Of a stretch of DNA of 64,000 nucleotides, positions 59,270 through 64,000 are shown piece by piece. Positions within the stretch are counted from its first letter, which is position 1; each line of letters opens with the position of its first letter. Source of the DNA: Xiphophorus maculatus (lineage: Eukaryota > Chordata > Actinopteri > Cyprinodontiformes > Poeciliidae); NCBI RefSeq assembly GCF_002775205.1, contig NC_036443.1:17460373-17524372 (forward strand), given 5' to 3'. Below the pieces are notes generated by a model. That model worked only from the letters and a program-made list of their open reading frames with translations, did no database searches and was not told where the DNA came from. Both the position numbers and the translations under genes were made by a program.

Positions 59270-61469
59270 TCTTAGCTCGCATCGTGTAGAGCACTCAAAG
59301 ACACACCAAAGTCTCTTAGGAAAAAATGGTTGAAGCTGTTGTAGCAGCAATCATTCTATGCAATCTAATGCAGCGTGATAGGCCGTACTATTCACACTGC
59401 AAAATCCTTATTAGGGTGGATTCTGCTGAATAATACGAAGAGGTGTTGTGAATTTGACACATTATCATATTAATTGTTCACTGTATAAATAAGTCAAATA
59501 CTCAACAAGAAGATGAGACAACCTCTCTTGTCACTTGTCTTTTAGCGGCAAAACCATGCTCCGCTCTGATGTGCAGAGACTGCCGTTGGCTGTTGCTGGG
59601 TCAGCTGAGAATAGAGTTGTTTTCCTCATTTCCTCTCTTGTACTCCTGTGATCCCATGTTGGGAATGTATCAATGTCAGCACACTGAGTGTGTATGTGTA
59701 GGCGCCCAGCGCTTTGTCAATGTCTGATGGTCTGCCTGCAGTGCTACGCAGAGGGACAATAATTTGGTTTCTCCCTGTTTGGTTTCAAATCAATTTTGCA
59801 AACGTGACTTTCAAAGCAATCGAGAGACACAAGATATTAAAGGGAGACTGAGGGAAAGACTTTTAAGTAAATGATATTAAAATAAAGGGAAAGGGGAGAA
59901 ATCTGATCGCACATAAAAGCAAAAAATAAAAGACTTTATTTTTAAACGTTTAATGTAATGCAGTCAAAATGCACATCATCACGCAAATAACTCTGCGTAG
60001 ACTGATACTATAACGGAGTGTAGATACATTAGTTTTGATGTCATTAATGACACATGGTAAATTAAGAAGTGTGTGGCAGCAGCTGGGTGGCCTCGGTGTC
60101 CTCCAGATGTTGTCTGGGAGAAAGTGATTGACCTGCTAATGAAGTCTGGGATCCTCCAGTCAGCTTTCCTCCTCAGAGACAGTCTTTGACATTGACAGCA
60201 ACACCTGTCTGTCTGACCAGCTGACAGTAAAACTGAAGACATACAGGACTTACCCTGAATCACACATACACTAAAGTATTCCTCTATGAATATGAATCTA
60301 ATTTCTTTTCTTCCCATTACACACCCACATTTACCAATGGAGCTATGAAAAGCAGCCTAAAAGGAGAGAAGACATTGCATTTGTGACTATCTGGAACCCC
60401 AGTCGTTTATCCAGAAACTTGGCAGAGAACCTGGCGACTGCCACTCTCTATAAGCAGCGAGCGTGTGTTTGTGGGTGTCTTTCCATCTTTGCATTTGTAA
60501 GCAGGGCACTGTGAGTCATTCTGGAGATAGTGGCCTCGCCATGGCAGCTGGACAGGAGGAAGAGACATTTAAATTGGAGCACGGAGTGGAGGCTGACGAC
60601 TGTTAGAGCATGAATTTGAATCAAAGCCATCACTGGGAGTTATTTTTGAGCCTGTGTCTGAAAGGAAAAAAAAAAAAAATGTTTGGCTGGGGAAAAAAAA
60701 TCACAGAGAATAAACAAGTAATTCTGATCTTTTCGGTTCACGAGACAAGATTTTTGCATATGAGCCAACAGAGGGCAGTATAAGGTAATGGAAGACAGTC
60801 ACCACTGAACTGAAAGTGGAGAGTGGAAAGTTTATTTACAAATAACATTCTCCAGTTTGTAAAAAAGGTCATATAATACTGTATCTTATTACCATGACAA
60901 TACATTCGCACACTGTACAGTACCATCTTTCCCTCTAATGAAAATACTCATTTGCTCCTATAAACATTCTTCTGGTTTTACTTCCTATTAACCCTGTATC
61001 TCTTTTTAATGTCCGTCTATTGCTGCAGCTCTTACTAAATATTTTTAGTCCTCTTTGCATCATTCTAGATGCACTATCTTGACCTGTGTCTTCCAGGAAA
61101 AGTCACATTGCAGAGTTGAGTCACTGTGGGAGTCATATGAGGACAGTTAATGGCATTCAGACTGCCTTAGTCCAAACGGATGTCCTGGGACCCTGACCCA
61201 GGGGAGCTGAGTAACATTGTGCTGCTGCAAAGTCACTTACCTGCATCACATGATGGCAGACAACAGAGACCTTGTATTTGGTATATTTTGCACAAACACA
61301 TTTGATCAAAAAGAGAGAAAATATAGGTGGAAAAACACATGGATTTTACCTTAATGGAAAACAATCTCAACAGAGTAACAAAAAACAAAAATCAAAAGCT
61401 AGATAATAAAACACTTTAACTGATAAACAATGACTGAGAATGTCACTGAACAGATGAAAAGAGCATGGA
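59270..61469. other. Intergenic, GC-richer unassigned blocks
   Basis: No coding exon was recognised. Blocks at about 59.50-59.78, 60.07-60.25, 60.40-60.62 and 61.06-61.25 kb are noticeably less AT-rich and less repetitive than their surroundings, as conserved non-coding DNA often is, but conservation cannot be judged from one sequence. Confidence 0.45.
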
Positions 61470-61474
61470 GATCA

Positions 61475-61735
61475 GGTTAGATCCATTTCTTTGAGTTTGC
61501 ACCTTCTAAAGGTGTGGGCGTTATGAAATTTGACAGTAGCTGGCACGAAGGACCTCCTGTATCGTTCGGTGAGACAGAGTGGTTGAATCATCCTGCTGCT
61601 GATTTTCTCTCTGGATTTGTCCAGTATTTCCTGGAGAAGATGGGTGTCATTTTCAGTCATTTGACAACTTTGTCAACAGTCTATACTCAGCCACCTCTTT
61701 CAGGACAGGTAGCATCATGCCAAAGAGACTCTGAT
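61475..61735 (-). mobile_element. LINE reverse-transcriptase C-terminal remnant
   Basis: Minus strand reads SLFGMMLPVLKEVAEYRLL in one frame and then, after a frameshift, TERYRRSFVPATVKFHNAH. That second motif (RERYRRSFLPTAVRLYN-like) closes the reverse-transcriptase ORF of many fish non-LTR retrotransposons. The preceding domains are absent, consistent with 5' truncation. The clade was not determined. Confidence 0.55.
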
Positions 61736-61839
61736 TTTCAAAAATCCCTTCTTGTTCAGAAACAGTGCACTATGATTAGAAACTCAATTAAGGAGAAGAA
61801 AACATTAAATGCAGAAAATGACTGGTAGCTCAGCAATTA

Positions 61840-64000
61840 TCTTCTACCACAGCCATTGACAGCCACTGTGTGCAAAATTTAGATACGTCCCTTTATGGAC
61901 ATGTCTGTATCAAATGAATTCTTGATTACCAACTCTATAACAACATAACACATTGTAGCCATTGTTAGATTCCAGACACCAGTAAGCATGAAGCAGTTTG
62001 GTGTCAGACCAACAAAATTAACATTAGGGAGTAACCAGCCTAATCCATGGACCTTTAGTTCAATAGACAACAAAGCTGTGGGATGATGCTTCTTGGGCAC
62101 AGTAAACAGGAAAGGTGTTTTCCAAGGAAAGAAAGATGGAGAACATTAGAGTAGTTTCCTAAGTGTTGTTTTGTTCTTCAAATATTAGGACAGGAACTGT
62201 ATTAGCAGAAAACACCGATGAACTAATGGAAAACATTGACAGTGATTTAGTGGCTTCTAATCACCCCTAATTGCCTGCCGTTCACTCTGACCCAGCAGTG
62301 TTTGATTACACACACTCTCGTGCACCCGGACAAAACAAGCTGCACTTTCTGTCAGGCACTTGGAGTGATCTCCTGTACGATTTTGACAGGCGATAATGTT
62401 AGACAGCTAGAGAGTTTATCACATTGTTCCCTGTCTTACACTAGGAAAGTGCAGAGTGTGCATTGTGGCCTGTGAAGCCACATAGATCTCTGCTGTGAAG
62501 ACCAACTTCTATCACTGCAAATCTGCTGAATCAACCATATTCAAGTGCTCCACATTCAGCTGTGTCTCCTGAAGATGTGCAGAGGGTGCAGAGAGAGTGG
62601 ACCTATGATTAGAGACCAAAGATCTATGTTGAGCTAAGAAAGTTTAAAATGGCCAGAGCTTGGAAACCTTTAATTAGAGCTGTGCTCGGTTTTAGCCAAA
62701 TCTTGGAAGAAACCTACCATAAAAGAGAACAAAAGTCCACACATGTACGCAGAAACATTCCTTTTCATAAAATGGTATCTAAATATAGTTATTGTTTGTG
62801 AATAGTATCAGCTTTGCTGAAATGTGGCAGCTTTATGCCGGCACATTTTTGTATCACTCTATTTAATTATTATCATAGTCTTGGGTTCATCTCTGTCTTT
62901 ATTCTTCAATATCAGTCCTTTACTTTTGCCTTTTATGAAGTTTTAGGGGTGCAAAGTTCCGGTGAAAAAGAAAAGTGAGCAGACAAAAAGTTTCAAATGA
63001 ATTAAAAAAGTTACTGGGACATAATAAAATCAGAAAGATTTCTTTTATACACCCCTGTGGCTCCCGACTGCTCCAAAGACTGTTCTGCAATAAATTATTG
63101 TACAAATCTGCATAAATCCATGCATCATCATTCTCTCTTCTTTTCAAGATTATGCGGTTTTAGATTAGTTTTGTTCAGTTCAAAATTAAGCAGTTGTGTG
63201 CTAAAAGAAAAGCAGAAACAGAACAAGTTCTTTAATTGTTGTAAAGTTCACATTGTCAGATTGCAGAGTAAAACAACCTACAGTTCTGAATATGTGAAAG
63301 TTGCTTGTAGATGAGGTGCCATAATCTATCTTTGGCATGTTTTGAAAGCTTTTTTAGTTGGAGGATGTTTGAGTGACTGGTGACCCGGTTTACAGTGACA
63401 CAAATGCTAGAGAACACACACATTCAGTCTGCAAAAGAAGGAAAAGCAATTCAAAACCAGATCTTGCAAATGGGCGGCCAGTGGACACTTTCAATCTTCA
63501 AGATAAAAATCCCATGCAATAACCTCCACTTAAGGGCAAATTGAAATTGTTTTGCAAATGATATATAATGTCATGTCAGGCAGGACCAAAATATTGTAAC
63601 TCTACACTGCATTGTGTTGGTTTATAACATACATCCTGTTTATAGCAAACATGGGAAGTTGTGGAAAGGCTTTAAGGTCATGAATATTTTTATAAACCAC
63701 TGTAACCTGTATTTTTGAACAGCTACGCAGCCCATTGTCGTACAATCATGTTACAATCTATGTCAAACAAAACAATAACCTTCCATTTTTGGGGACTGGA
63801 AGTTAAAAGGAAATGAATAAAACATCTCATCCCCATTATTTTTTAGCTTTATACAAAAGTGTTTGACATCAGTGTATATACGTTTCCAGGTGCATCACGG
63901 CACCAACAGCAAAGCTACCTGGTGTATGTTTTTATAACACCACTTGCTTTGATTTGACAGCTATATTTATTGCCCTGGAAGGGATGACAAGTTTTAATGC
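61840..64000. other. Intergenic to the right edge, no gene recognised
   Basis: No exon with family similarity on either strand. The block at about 62.25-62.60 kb is GC-richer and free of simple repeats, and may be a regulatory element. ORFs here are short and without domains. Confidence 0.5.

Noticed and set aside
61514-61828. 104-codon plus-strand ORF
   Set aside because: Antisense to the LINE reverse-transcriptase remnant on the minus strand.

Overview
This window is nuclear genomic DNA from a ray-finned (teleost) fish. Five spliced protein genes with GT-AG introns can be assembled exon by exon. The spacers are AT-rich and full of decayed Tc1/mariner-like elements, one hAT-type non-autonomous element, a LINE scrap and microsatellites. 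The species cannot be told from the sequence. No prokaryotic features, CRISPR arrays, tRNA or rRNA genes were seen.

Layout, left to right. (1) 1-12.6 kb, minus strand: the 5' part of an ELKS/CAST active-zone scaffold gene (erc2-like). Three exons lie in the window, a CpG-rich promoter sits near 12.46-12.66 kb, and the rest of the gene runs off the left edge. (2) 14.6-18.1 kb, minus: complete tlr9, with a first coding exon that supplies only the ATG, one very large exon and a short last exon (1,059 aa). (3) 19.85-29.54 kb, minus: complete apeh (acylaminoacyl-peptide hydrolase). The 23 coding exons total exactly 730 codons including the stop. (4) 30.72-35.33 kb, plus: complete capza1 (actin capping protein alpha), 10 exons, 286 aa. 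It is divergent from apeh across a spacer of about 1.2 kb. (5) 38.84-51.90 kb, with its first exon at about 55.17 kb, minus: cttnbp2nl (CTTNBP2 N-terminal-like), which converges tail-to-tail on capza1. (6) 55.4-64 kb: no gene recognised; Tc1, hAT and LINE remnants plus unassigned single-copy-looking DNA.

The genes do not form a pathway. Their products act in presynaptic scaffolding (erc2), endosomal DNA sensing (tlr9), N-acetyl-peptide turnover (apeh) and cortical actin (capza1, cttnbp2nl). Erc2, TLR9 and APEH are all on human 3p, and CAPZA1 and CTTNBP2NL are both at human 1p13, so the window looks like a junction of two ancestral synteny blocks.

No undescribed multi-gene system was found. 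The items most worth a second look are a Ser/Pro-rich insertion inside the erc2 coiled-coil region, alternative or upstream ATGs in the first exons of erc2 and cttnbp2nl, a series of perfect short-loop inverted repeats in introns and spacers, a 28-copy perfect AACAT array, and an intact-ended 460-bp hAT-like element with a perfect 8-bp target duplication.
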